Shown piece after piece: positions 23,716 to 30,369 of a DNA stretch of 30,369 nt. The stretch's first letter is position 1. Each line of letters begins with the position of its first letter. The translations under genes were made by a program, and so were the position numbers. The stretch is from SIG351 sp045627045. Lineage in GTDB: Bacteria; Bacillota; Clostridia; HGM11327. The notes beneath the pieces were generated by a model. That model saw only the letters and a list, made by a program, of their open reading frames with translations. It was not told the origin of the DNA and did not search any database. The stretch covers positions 1 to 30,369 of the forward strand of contig JAZQMY010000062.1 of NCBI GenBank assembly GCA_045627045.1. The letters are read 5' to 3'.

Positions 23716-24333
23716 TTATCTTATAAAATTTGTCCACTCACGGGGTTCTTCCTCAGGAAGACCGAATTTTTCTTTCCCGAGAGCAATGCTCTTCATCAGG
23801 AAAGACATATTTCTTGCGAGCACACGCATGCTCTGAAGTCCTTCCTTGTCGACTGTCGTTTCGGCTTCACTGTTGCCGTGAATGCCGTTCCAGTACTGAC
23901 CGGAAGCAACAGGCATTCCGCTTATCGTGAAATATTTGTTAACCTCGTCGAATGCCGCAGTGATGCCGCCTCTTCTTGCACAGCAGATTGCCGCACCGAC
24001 CTTCATTCTTTTATCGTATTTTGCGCTGAAAAACAATCTGTCAAGAAGAGCTGATACCGTTGCGTTCGGGGACGCGTAATAAACAGGCGTGCCGACCACA
24101 AGACCGTCTGCTTCCTTCAGCTTTTCGGCAATTTCGTTCACGATATCATCGAATGCACATTTTCCGTGCGTTGAACAGTAACCGCAAGCCACACAACCCC
24201 TGACAGCAAGTGCTCCCACGTTTATTATTTCAGAATCTATGCCTTCAGCTTCAAATATTTTTACCATCTCGCAAAGAGCGGAGTGTGTGCCTCCGCTTGT
24301 GCGAGGACTTCCGTTAATAAGCAATACTTTCAT
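23716..24333 (-). CDS. NAD(P)H-dependent FMN reductase / flavodoxin-family oxidoreductase
   Basis: 205 residues with the flavodoxin-like fold. The FMN phosphate loop is GSPRTSGGTHSAL near the N-terminus, then GTPVYYASPNATVSALLDRL, which shapes the flavin pocket. An early Cys cluster, RGCVACGYCSTHGKC, resembles that of iron-sulfur flavoproteins and NADPH-dependent FMN reductases of anaerobes, though whether a cluster binds is uncertain. Cytoplasmic. The ATG follows AAGGAG. It starts 9 nt after the nitroreductase stop, so both flavoenzymes share one operon from the promoter at 25101-25129, consistent with a shared electron-transfer or detoxifying role. Confidence 0.87.
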   Translation of the reverse strand: MKVLLINGSPRTSGGTHSALCEMVKIFEAEGIDSEIINVGALAVRGCVACGYCSTHGKCAFDDIVNEIAEKLKEADGLVVGTPVYYASPNATVSALLDRLFFSAKYDKRMKVGAAICCARRGGITAAFDEVNKYFTISGMPVASGQYWNGIHGNSEAETTVDKEGLQSMRVLARNMSFLMKSIALGKEKFGLPEEEPREWTNFIR

Positions 24334-24342
24334 ATTATCTCC

Positions 24343-25008
24343 TTATTCCCAATCAAAATTTTCCTTGCCTGCACCGAGCTCAAAATGATATTTTGCAATT
24401 CCGAGATCCATCTTGCCGTAAAATGCCAGTCTGGTGGCACCCTTTACGGTTCTTTCGCCTGTCTTCTCAAATAAAAATTTCTGCTGATTGATTGCGGTAG
24501 GTGCGAGCATTGCGGCTTCAACGCCTTTCCTGAACCAATCAGGTGTTGAATCGTTTATTTCGGCAATATCAGATATTTTGCGGTTCTTGTGAGGAATGCC
24601 GTTTGTTTTTCCGTATCCTAGAGCTATCACGACATAAACTTCTTCGTTGTTTTTCAGAACAGGCTTGATTTTTCCTTTTCTGTACGAAACTGCGACCCAG
24701 CAGGTGTTCAATCCGAGCTCCTGCGCCTTAAGAACGAGCCTTTCACCGAAATAGCCTATGGCTTCATCTCTTTTCGGTTCACCTGCAAGCACAAAATAAT
24801 TCATGCATCCCGAAAAACTGCCGTAATGAGGTGCAAGACCGTCAAATGCCTCAGGCTCATCGCAGAAAAGCTGGAAATCCAGACCGCTTTCGGAATTTAT
24901 CCGATTGATTTCATTCCGGAGCTCCTGCCTTTTTTCTTCTTCGATTTTTCTGTCTGTATATTGCCTCACCGAGTGACGGGAAAGCATTGTCTCCCAAATT
25001 TTATCCAT
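24343..25008 (-). CDS. Nitroreductase-family flavoprotein
   Basis: 221 residues. The N-terminal MLSRHSVRQYTDRKI is the classic nitroreductase opening that contacts FMN phosphate. Then come NYFVLAGE, the helix GERLVLKAQELGLNTCWVA, and the C-terminal repeat-like segment APTAINQQKFLFE. This is the two-half 'putative nitroreductase TM1586-like' arrangement within one chain. Likely an FMN-dependent NAD(P)H oxidoreductase; substrate unknown. The ATG at 25006-25008 is preferred over 25029: AAGGGAGGA sits just upstream of 25008 and lies inside the extra seven codons, while nothing precedes 25029. First gene of a two-gene operon with the FMN reductase. Confidence 0.86.
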   Translation of the reverse strand: MDKIWETMLSRHSVRQYTDRKIEEEKRQELRNEINRINSESGLDFQLFCDEPEAFDGLAPHYGSFSGCMNYFVLAGEPKRDEAIGYFGERLVLKAQELGLNTCWVAVSYRKGKIKPVLKNNEEVYVVIALGYGKTNGIPHKNRKISDIAEINDSTPDWFRKGVEAAMLAPTAINQQKFLFEKTGERTVKGATRLAFYGKMDLGIAKYHFELGAGKENFDWE

Positions 25009-25100
25009 AGAAGTCCTCCCTTCGAACATCAGACTGATTCGTGATAATTATATTCGTCAGTTCAATATAATATTATTTTTTGTAATATTTTTTTTATAAA

Positions 25101-25129
25101 ATTATACCAATTAATGTTTTCTTTGTCAA
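25101..25129 (-). promoter_or_regulatory. Sigma-A promoter of nitroreductase operon
   Basis: On the minus strand TTGACA (plus 25124-25129), 17-bp spacer, TATAAT (plus 25101-25106). It is divergent from the acyltransferase promoter, 36 bp away. The ~90-nt leader is very AT-rich. Confidence 0.85.
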
Positions 25130-25165
25130 TACATAGTATTTTTCTCCAATATCGTTTTATTTCTC

Positions 25166-25194
25166 TTGACAGACTGAAATAAAAGTAATATACT
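25166..25194 (+). promoter_or_regulatory. Sigma-A promoter of the acyltransferase-like gene
   Basis: TTGACA at 25166-25171, 17-bp spacer, TATACT at 25189-25194. The expected transcription start is near 25201, so the ATG at 25204 would be leaderless. This supports the GTG at 25234. Confidence 0.82.
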
Positions 25195-25233
25195 TTTAGC
25201 ATAATGAGTAATTATAAAAAAGGAGAGGCTACT

Positions 25234-26004
25234 GTGAGAAACAGAAATGACAGAGCAAAGTGGTTTGAGAATGTCAAATCGGTGCTGAAGGCGTTTGTGC
25301 CGAAGCCGAAATTCGTATATCTCGGCGAAAGACCTGACGAAGATTCTGTGATACTGAGCAACCATGTCGGCGCATCTGCCCCTGTGCTTTATGAGCTTTA
25401 CTATGATAAGCCGTTCAGATTCTGGGGAACTTACGAGATGACAATGGGACTCAAATCCACATACGACTATCTTTCCTCAATTTACCTCAATCAGAAAAAG
25501 CACTGGAACAGATATATTTCAAAGGCGGCGGCATTTGTGGCGTGCCCATTTGTGAACGCCTTCTATCAGGGAATAAAGCTTATCCCGACATACAGAGACG
25601 GAAGATTCAAGACCACGATCAAGAAGAGCCTTGAAACGCTTTGCAAAGGACAGTCGCTTATCATTTTTCCGGAGGATTCATCAGACGGATACCTCGACAG
25701 GCTTACGCAGTTCTTTCCGGGCTTCACTCTTCTTGCAACTCTTTGCCTCAAGCAGAAAAAAGACCTGAATATTTATGTCTCGTATTATCTCAAATCCGAG
25801 AGGACGTTCATAGTCGACAAGCCGCAGAGATTTTCGGAGCTTGTGAGCAGATTCACAGGCGACAGGGAAAAAATATCAGAATCACTCTGCAGAAGAGCAA
25901 ATCTGCTTCCGATTCTTTACGAGAGAAAAAAGAAGAGGGAAGAGCGAAGAAGGATAAGGCGCGAAAAAAGAAAAAACAGAAAAGCTGATGAGAAAAAAAT
26001 CTGA
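25234..26004 (+). CDS. PlsC-like lysophospholipid acyltransferase family protein
   Basis: 256 residues. The core resembles 1-acylglycerol-3-phosphate acyltransferases: SNHVGASAP at 42-50 in the place of motif I (NHxSxxD), and LIIFPEDSSDG in the place of motif III (FPEGxRS). The motif I Asp, which pairs with the catalytic His, is Ala49 here (H44-x4-A), so activity or substrate may differ from PlsC. The C-terminal ~25 residues are almost all Lys/Arg/Glu and may bind membrane phosphate or nucleic acid. The start is GTG 25234: AAAGGAGAGG lies just upstream, inside the region that an ATG at 25204 would make coding. Monocistronic, with its own promoter and terminator. Confidence 0.75.
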   Translation: MRNRNDRAKWFENVKSVLKAFVPKPKFVYLGERPDEDSVILSNHVGASAPVLYELYYDKPFRFWGTYEMTMGLKSTYDYLSSIYLNQKKHWNRYISKAAAFVACPFVNAFYQGIKLIPTYRDGRFKTTIKKSLETLCKGQSLIIFPEDSSDGYLDRLTQFFPGFTLLATLCLKQKKDLNIYVSYYLKSERTFIVDKPQRFSELVSRFTGDREKISESLCRRANLLPILYERKKKREERRRIRREKRKNRKADEKKI

Positions 26005-26014
26005 TAAATATATG

Positions 26015-26042
26015 ATACCGTCTTTTGTGACGGTATTTTTTA
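26015..26042 (+). terminator. Terminator after the acyltransferase-like gene
   Basis: ATACCGTC at 26015-26022 pairs with GACGGTAT at 26029-26036; T-run follows. Confidence 0.85.
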
Positions 26043-26056
26043 TGCCAAAATTGTTG

Positions 26057-26085
26057 TTGATAAAATGCAGAGAAAATGGTATAAT
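26057..26085 (+). promoter_or_regulatory. Sigma-A promoter of the GH78-like/ABC operon
   Basis: TTGATA at 26057-26062, 17-bp spacer, TATAAT at 26080-26085. The ATG at 26111 follows AAAGGAG. Confidence 0.78.
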
Positions 26086-26110
26086 TTAAGAAAAACAAAA
26101 GGAGATTTTT

Positions 26111-28219
26111 ATGACGGAAAACTGGATATGGCTTGACAGCAAAAAGTATTCCGACTTTCAGCTTTCGGAGGAAGCGTTTGATTCACCTGCGAGAGTGGGT
26201 AATTTCTGTGTTGCCGAATTCAAAAAGGATTATACGTTTGACAAGAAAGTCAGCAATATATATATAAGAACATCAGGAGACACCTTTTTCAGACTCTGGC
26301 TTAACGGAGAGCTTGTGGGAGAGGGCCCTGTGAACGAAAACCATGATTTTGAAAGCCATGTGCCGAATGCAAGAAGATATTCAAACATCTATTCTGTTGA
26401 TGTGGACCGGAATGAGCTTTCATTCCGTGCGGATGTAATTCTCAAGCCGGTTCAGATGAACGATTTCTCAAAGGGCCACGGCGGCTTTATGCTTTGGGGA
26501 GAGGTTACGTTTGATGACGGATCAAAAACGGAGATTTCAACGGATGAAACGTGGCTTTCAAGAAAGAACGCAACAAGACCCGCTCCGTTCGTATTCGATC
26601 AGAGAGCAGATGAGGAGAGCTTTTTGCCGTCCGAGAGAACAAAGAATATCTGGAACACGGTTGATTCACCGATCCCGATGCTCCATCTTGAAAAAATCAA
26701 GCCTTCATCTGATGAAGAAATAACTGTTCCCGCAGGTACAAAGCAGAGAATAAGAGTATTCTTTGACAGAGTGTATTCTGCTCACGTAGGACTTGACATC
26801 AGCTGCGAGGGCGAATGCGTAATAACGGTTTATTCATTTGAGAAGGTTCCGGGCGGAAGAGTTGCAGAGAATGTTGTGGTTACGAAGGACACTGATTTTC
26901 AGGGACTTCAGCTCCATTCGATAGGCGGCTTCCTTGCGGATGTGGAAAATAAATCAGGTGCAGATGCGAAAATCAGACCTTATATTGTTGAGTCCTGCTA
27001 TCCTGTGGAGGATGAAGGCTTCTTCAAATGCAGTGACGAAAAGATGAACAAAATATTCGACCTCTGCAAATGGACAACGAGAATCTGCCGCCAGACAACA
27101 CACCTTGACAGCCCGTCACATCAGGAGCTTCTTGCCTGCACGGGAGATTATTACATAGAAGCGCTCATAACTGCAATGTGCTTCGGCGATATGAGACTTC
27201 CCGCACTTGACGTATTCAGGACTGCTGAAATATTGAGAGACATGAACGGCAGAATGTTCCACACCACATACAGTCTTATCTGGGTGCAGATGCTTTATGA
27301 GACATATATGTACACAGGCGACAGACAGCTCCTCTGCGACTGCAAGGATGCAATAGAGATCCTGCTCAGACGATTTGACGGCTTTATGGGAACAAACGGC
27401 ATAATTGACAAGCCTACGGACTATATGTTCATAGACTGGATGGTCGTTGACGGAATATCAATGCATCATCCGCCGAAGTGCCTCGGTCAGACCTGCCTCA
27501 ATGCTTTCTATTATGAAGCACTGAACAAAGCCGCACTTATTATGGACATTCTCGGCGATAACAAGAGAAAAGCCGAATACGAGGAGAAGGCCGCTTCGCT
27601 TAAAATTCATTTTAACGAGCTTCTCTTTGACAACGAGAGAGGAATATACTTTGATGGTCTGAATGACAAGTACGAGACATCATCTTGCTGGCTGCCGGAG
27701 AACCCCGACAAGCGTTATTATTCACGCCACAGCAATACTCTTGCGGTGCTTTACGGACTTTGCGAGGGCGAAAAGGCAAAAGAAATCATGAGAGTGGTAA
27801 TGAGCGATAACACGCTTATTGATGTACAGCCGTACTTTATGCATTTTGTTCTGTGCGCACTCCGTAAAACGGGACTTTTTGAAGAGCTTGGCTTTGCGGC
27901 AATGGAAAAGTGGAAAGAAGTTGCGGATGATTTTTCAAAGGGTCTTCGTGAGGGGTGGTATAAACCGGAGGAAGGATACGGCTTTGATTACAGCCACGCA
28001 TGGGGCGGCACACCTGCATATCAGTATATGATTCAGTTCTCAGGGCTTGAGCTTGTTGAACCCGGATACAGGAAGATAAAGCTGAAGCCGAGACTTTACG
28101 GATTTGATTATGCTTACGTCAGCATTCCGACTCCGTACGGACACATAGTATGCGATATGAACAAGAACAGAAAGCCTGTTATTGCCGTTCCTGACGAAAT
28201 AGAGTGTGAAATACAGTGA
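26111..28219 (+). CDS. GH78-like (alpha-L-rhamnosidase family) glycosidase, cytoplasmic
   Basis: 702 residues. The N-terminal ~300 residues are beta-rich jelly-roll modules: a lectin-like segment 'FFRLWLNGELVGEGP' and another around residues 215-300. An (alpha/alpha)6 barrel and a small C-terminal beta domain (YRKIKLKPRL) complete the GH78 layout. DSPSHQELLACTGD gives Asp333, Glu339 and Asp346, matching the acidic residues of the rhamnosidase 'DCPxRDERxGWTGD' motif; the usual Arg and Trp are changed. A later Glu in EGWYKPEEG may be a second acidic residue. No signal peptide, so it would act on imported oligosaccharides. The substrate may not be rhamnose, given the altered motif. Its stop overlaps the ABC transporter start by 4 nt. 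Confidence 0.8.
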   Translation: MTENWIWLDSKKYSDFQLSEEAFDSPARVGNFCVAEFKKDYTFDKKVSNIYIRTSGDTFFRLWLNGELVGEGPVNENHDFESHVPNARRYSNIYSVDVDRNELSFRADVILKPVQMNDFSKGHGGFMLWGEVTFDDGSKTEISTDETWLSRKNATRPAPFVFDQRADEESFLPSERTKNIWNTVDSPIPMLHLEKIKPSSDEEITVPAGTKQRIRVFFDRVYSAHVGLDISCEGECVITVYSFEKVPGGRVAENVVVTKDTDFQGLQLHSIGGFLADVENKSGADAKIRPYIVESCYPVEDEGFFKCSDEKMNKIFDLCKWTTRICRQTTHLDSPSHQELLACTGDYYIEALITAMCFGDMRLPALDVFRTAEILRDMNGRMFHTTYSLIWVQMLYETYMYTGDRQLLCDCKDAIEILLRRFDGFMGTNGIIDKPTDYMFIDWMVVDGISMHHPPKCLGQTCLNAFYYEALNKAALIMDILGDNKRKAEYEEKAASLKIHFNELLFDNERGIYFDGLNDKYETSSCWLPENPDKRYYSRHSNTLAVLYGLCEGEKAKEIMRVVMSDNTLIDVQPYFMHFVLCALRKTGLFEELGFAAMEKWKEVADDFSKGLREGWYKPEEGYGFDYSHAWGGTPAYQYMIQFSGLELVEPGYRKIKLKPRLYGFDYAYVSIPTPYGHIVCDMNKNRKPVIAVPDEIECEIQ

Positions 28220-30060
28220 AAAAAGATAAACAAAAAGAAGAAAAGGTCATAATCAAGCATAACTTCTGGAAAATCATGTGGAAATACATGAAATCCTACA
28301 AGAAGGATGCGATCATAGCCATAATCGGCTCGGGCATCGCCGGAATAGGTGTTGCTCTTCAGCCGCTTGTTATCAAGTATATTATCGACAGCGGTATAGG
28401 AGACCAGGCGTTCTTCGGGCATCTGATAGAAGGATACGATAAAAAGCTTTTGTTCGTGATCATCTGCGCGGTATATTATGTTCTGCTTTCTGGAGCAAGA
28501 ATATTATCGTGGAGAATGGGTATGAGAGCAAATCTGAGAATAATCGAGGGCTCACTTTTTGACCTGAGGTCGGATCTGTTTGACCACATACAGAATCTGT
28601 GCATGAGGTTTTACGATTCGACACCGTCCGGAAAGATATTCAATTACTTCATGGGCTCGCCTATGTCGAACGTAAAGGCGTATATCAATGCGGTCATTAC
28701 GTATCTTCCGTACCAGATAGTATCATTTCTGATTTCTCTTTATGCACTTCTGAGCTATGACTGGGTGCTGACAATAATTCTGTTCGGCACTGCGGCAACA
28801 ATGGCGGTCGTAAACAGGCTTTCAAGAGATAAAATCAAGAAAGCATCAAAGAAGTACATTGAGGCGGAAACGGAGACGAGTACCTACATAAACGATATGC
28901 TTCATGGAATGGATGCGGTTAAGATTTACTCCATAGAAAACAGAACCATATCAAAGTTTGATAAGTACCTGATTTCACTCAAGGAGAAGGGCATTGCGTA
29001 TAATGTCAGGGTAATGGTCGAACAGCAGAGACCGGAATTCTGGCAGAACGTGGGTATTGCCGTGGTTTACATAGTGGGAGGAATCGCGTGCCTTAAGGGC
29101 AGAATCACGGTAGGCGTTCTTTATGCGTTTCTCTCAAGTATGTCAGCACTTCTCGGCACGTTCAATACATGGCTCACGATGGGCTTCACAAGGAACAACG
29201 CAGAGGTTTCACTCGATCAGATATTCTCAATGATGGACGAAAACAGCTCCACGCCGGAGGTAGCATCGGAGAAGGCGCACAACATAGAAGAGGAAAAGAG
29301 CTCCGCAGAAGAAAAGGGATTGCCCGTAATAGAGTTCGAGCACGTTGCCTTTGCGTATGACAATAAACCCATATTCACAGACTTCTCGTGCAGCATAAAC
29401 TATAACGAGAGTATTGCACTTGTCGGATCCAGCGGAAGCGGTAAGAGTACCTTCACAAAACTTGTTTTAAGGCTCTACGAGACGTCGGCAGGAACAATAA
29501 GGCTTCACGGAGTCAATATAAAGGATTACAGGGGACATGACCTCAGAGACTCATTCGGAGTCGTTCCACAGTCGCCGTATATCTTCCATGACACGATATG
29601 GAACAATATCACCATAGCCAACCCAGATGCAACAGAGGCTGAAGTCAGGAAGGCTATGCACATAGCGAGGGTGGATGAATTCGTATATGATCTGCCGAAC
29701 GGAACGGAAACGGTAATAGGCGACGGCGCCGTATCCTTGTCGGGAGGACAGAAGCAGAGAGTCGCAATAGCAAGAGCCATACTCAAAAAGACGGATTTTC
29801 TTATCTTTGACGAGGCAACAAGTGCACTGGATAATATTTCGGAGAGGCACATACAGGCTGCAATGGAGGATCTGATGAAGACACACACTGTAATAATTGT
29901 TGCACACAGACTGTCAACGATACGAAATGCAGACAGAATACTTGTATTCGATAACGGTAAGGTGGTGCAGGAGGGAAGATTTGACGATCTGGCAGAGGAG
30001 GAAGGAATGTTCCGTGATATGCTTGACAGCGCCGCAAAGGTGGAAAGCCTTGCAGAGTGA
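28216..30060 (+). CDS. ABC exporter, fused permease-ATPase (half-transporter)
   Basis: 614 residues. The N-terminal ABC type-1 exporter domain (residues ~30-330) has about six hydrophobic segments. The nucleotide-binding domain begins near VIEFEHVAFAY. Walker A is GSSGSGKST, with Q-loop VVPQSPYIFHDTIWNN, signature LSGGQKQR, Walker B FLIFDEATSALD and H-loop IIVAHRLST. It would work as a homodimer or heterodimer exporting lipids, peptides or drugs. No peptidase domain. The start is GTG 28216 in the overlap GTGA with the glycosidase stop, so translation is coupled; its own ribosome binding site is weak. The charged linker before the ATPase (HNIEEEKSSAEEKG) is variable in the family. The operon ends at terminator 30131-30158. 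Confidence 0.92.
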   Translation: MKKDKQKEEKVIIKHNFWKIMWKYMKSYKKDAIIAIIGSGIAGIGVALQPLVIKYIIDSGIGDQAFFGHLIEGYDKKLLFVIICAVYYVLLSGARILSWRMGMRANLRIIEGSLFDLRSDLFDHIQNLCMRFYDSTPSGKIFNYFMGSPMSNVKAYINAVITYLPYQIVSFLISLYALLSYDWVLTIILFGTAATMAVVNRLSRDKIKKASKKYIEAETETSTYINDMLHGMDAVKIYSIENRTISKFDKYLISLKEKGIAYNVRVMVEQQRPEFWQNVGIAVVYIVGGIACLKGRITVGVLYAFLSSMSALLGTFNTWLTMGFTRNNAEVSLDQIFSMMDENSSTPEVASEKAHNIEEEKSSAEEKGLPVIEFEHVAFAYDNKPIFTDFSCSINYNESIALVGSSGSGKSTFTKLVLRLYETSAGTIRLHGVNIKDYRGHDLRDSFGVVPQSPYIFHDTIWNNITIANPDATEAEVRKAMHIARVDEFVYDLPNGTETVIGDGAVSLSGGQKQRVAIARAILKKTDFLIFDEATSALDNISERHIQAAMEDLMKTHTVIIVAHRLSTIRNADRILVFDNGKVVQEGRFDDLAEEEGMFRDMLDSAAKVESLAE

Positions 30061-30130
30061 GTATCAGGCACAAAATCGGCTGAATGAAGAATCTGACGGA
30101 GAAAAAGAACAAAAATCTGATAAAAACATC

Positions 30131-30158
30131 AAGGGCTTCCGGCAACGGAAGCCCTTTT
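30131..30158 (+). terminator. Terminator after the ABC exporter
   Basis: AAGGGCTTCCG at 30131-30141 pairs with CGGAAGCCCTT at 30146-30156 around a GCAA tetraloop, with T-run to 30158. Confidence 0.9.
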
Positions 30159-30202
30159 CATATAAAAATATACAAAAACATTAAAAAAGAGCAAAAAAGT
30201 GC

Positions 30203-30231
30203 TTGACAAAAACAGAAAAAAGATGTACAAT
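30203..30231 (+). promoter_or_regulatory. Tandem strong promoter P1 (rRNA/tRNA operon type)
   Basis: TTGACA at 30203-30208, 17-bp spacer, TACAAT at 30226-30231, with an A-rich UP-like region at 30160-30198. No gene begins before the window ends. Confidence 0.8.
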
Positions 30232-30313
30232 ACGCAGGCACGTTTGAGAAAGCGGCAAATTGAAACATCTGAAAACAATTTGCAAAAAGCTTTTGAAAAA
30301 GTGAAAAAAGTGC

Positions 30314-30342
30314 TTGACAAAATACAAAATCAGTTGTATAAT
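30314..30342 (+). promoter_or_regulatory. Tandem strong promoter P2 (rRNA/tRNA operon type)
   Basis: TTGACA at 30314-30319, 17-bp spacer, TATAAT at 30337-30342: full consensus, preceded by A-tracts. The transcript would run off the window edge. Confidence 0.85.
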
Positions 30343-30369
30343 ACGCAAGCATGGTTGAGAGAGCCAAGC

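Larger units (their letters stand above)
30193..30369 (+). repeat. Promoter-containing direct repeat, two units 111 bp apart
   Basis: Unit 1 spans ~30193-30256 and unit 2 ~30304-30367. Both have the A-rich upstream run, AAGTGCTTGACAAAA, a -10 element, ATACGCA-GCA and TTGAGA. Between them lies an inverted repeat, GCAAATTG (30255-30262) with CAATTTGC (30276-30283). The window ends in unit 2. Confidence 0.88.

Noticed and set aside
25204..25233. ATG 25204 as the start of the acyltransferase-like gene
   Set aside because: It falls at the expected transcription start, while GTG 25234 has AAAGGAGAGG directly upstream.
30129..30367. Minus-strand frames rich in Phe, Cys and Leu
   Set aside because: They are complements of A-rich promoter repeats and a terminator, with no start signals and repeat-driven composition.
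1..30369. tRNA genes, insertion sequences or prophage genes
   Set aside because: I found no T-arm-like GGTTCRANTCC with a cloverleaf, no transposase-like protein and no phage structural genes in any frame.

Overview
This 30.4 kb window looks like a chromosomal stretch of an anaerobic, low-to-mid-GC Gram-positive bacterium of the Clostridia, probably a gut Oscillospirales/Ruminococcaceae-type organism. The signs are strong AGGAGG-type ribosome binding sites, lipobox lipoproteins, a MurT/GatD-like pair, a type III glutamine synthetase, a HelD-type helicase, and many clean sigma-A promoters (TTGACA, 17 bp, TATAAT). The taxon is inferred from gene content only. TGA is used as a stop codon. No tRNA, rRNA, transposase or CRISPR array was seen.

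Left part (1-7.4 kb): the tail of an unrecognised gene, then three tandem paralogous lipoproteins of about 690-715 residues that resemble extracellular solute-binding proteins. Each has its own promoter. Copies 1 and 3 end in clear terminators; copy 2 is followed by two large hairpins without a T-run. No ABC permease or ATPase accompanies them.

Middle (7.4-18.2 kb): mostly housekeeping genes. On the minus strand lie a GDSL/SGNH esterase and glutamine synthetase III, whose real start is a TTG codon. On the plus strand is ammonia-dependent NAD synthetase. A minus-strand MurT/GatD-like operon follows, in which the GatD-like subunit appears to lack both its catalytic Cys and His. Then come adenylate kinase and a metallophosphoesterase (plus strand, 1-nt overlap), and a membrane protein with a HelD-like helicase (minus strand). 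Convergent gene pairs share bidirectional terminators.

Right part (18.3-30.1 kb): an ADP-ribosylglycohydrolase with a C-terminal beta-rich domain; a VanY-type carboxypeptidase lipoprotein carrying six 123-bp/41-aa CxxC repeats; HAD phosphatase; half-size EamA transporter; orphan AAA ATPase; a divergently transcribed nitroreductase/FMN-reductase operon; a PlsC-like acyltransferase with an altered catalytic motif; and a GH78-like cytoplasmic glycosidase that overlaps an ABC exporter by 4 nt.

The window ends in two near-identical strong promoters 111 bp apart, a layout typical of promoters in front of an rRNA or tRNA operon, which would lie just outside. The most interesting points are the degenerate MurT/GatD pair, the triplicated orphan lipoproteins, and the repeat-bearing carboxypeptidase.
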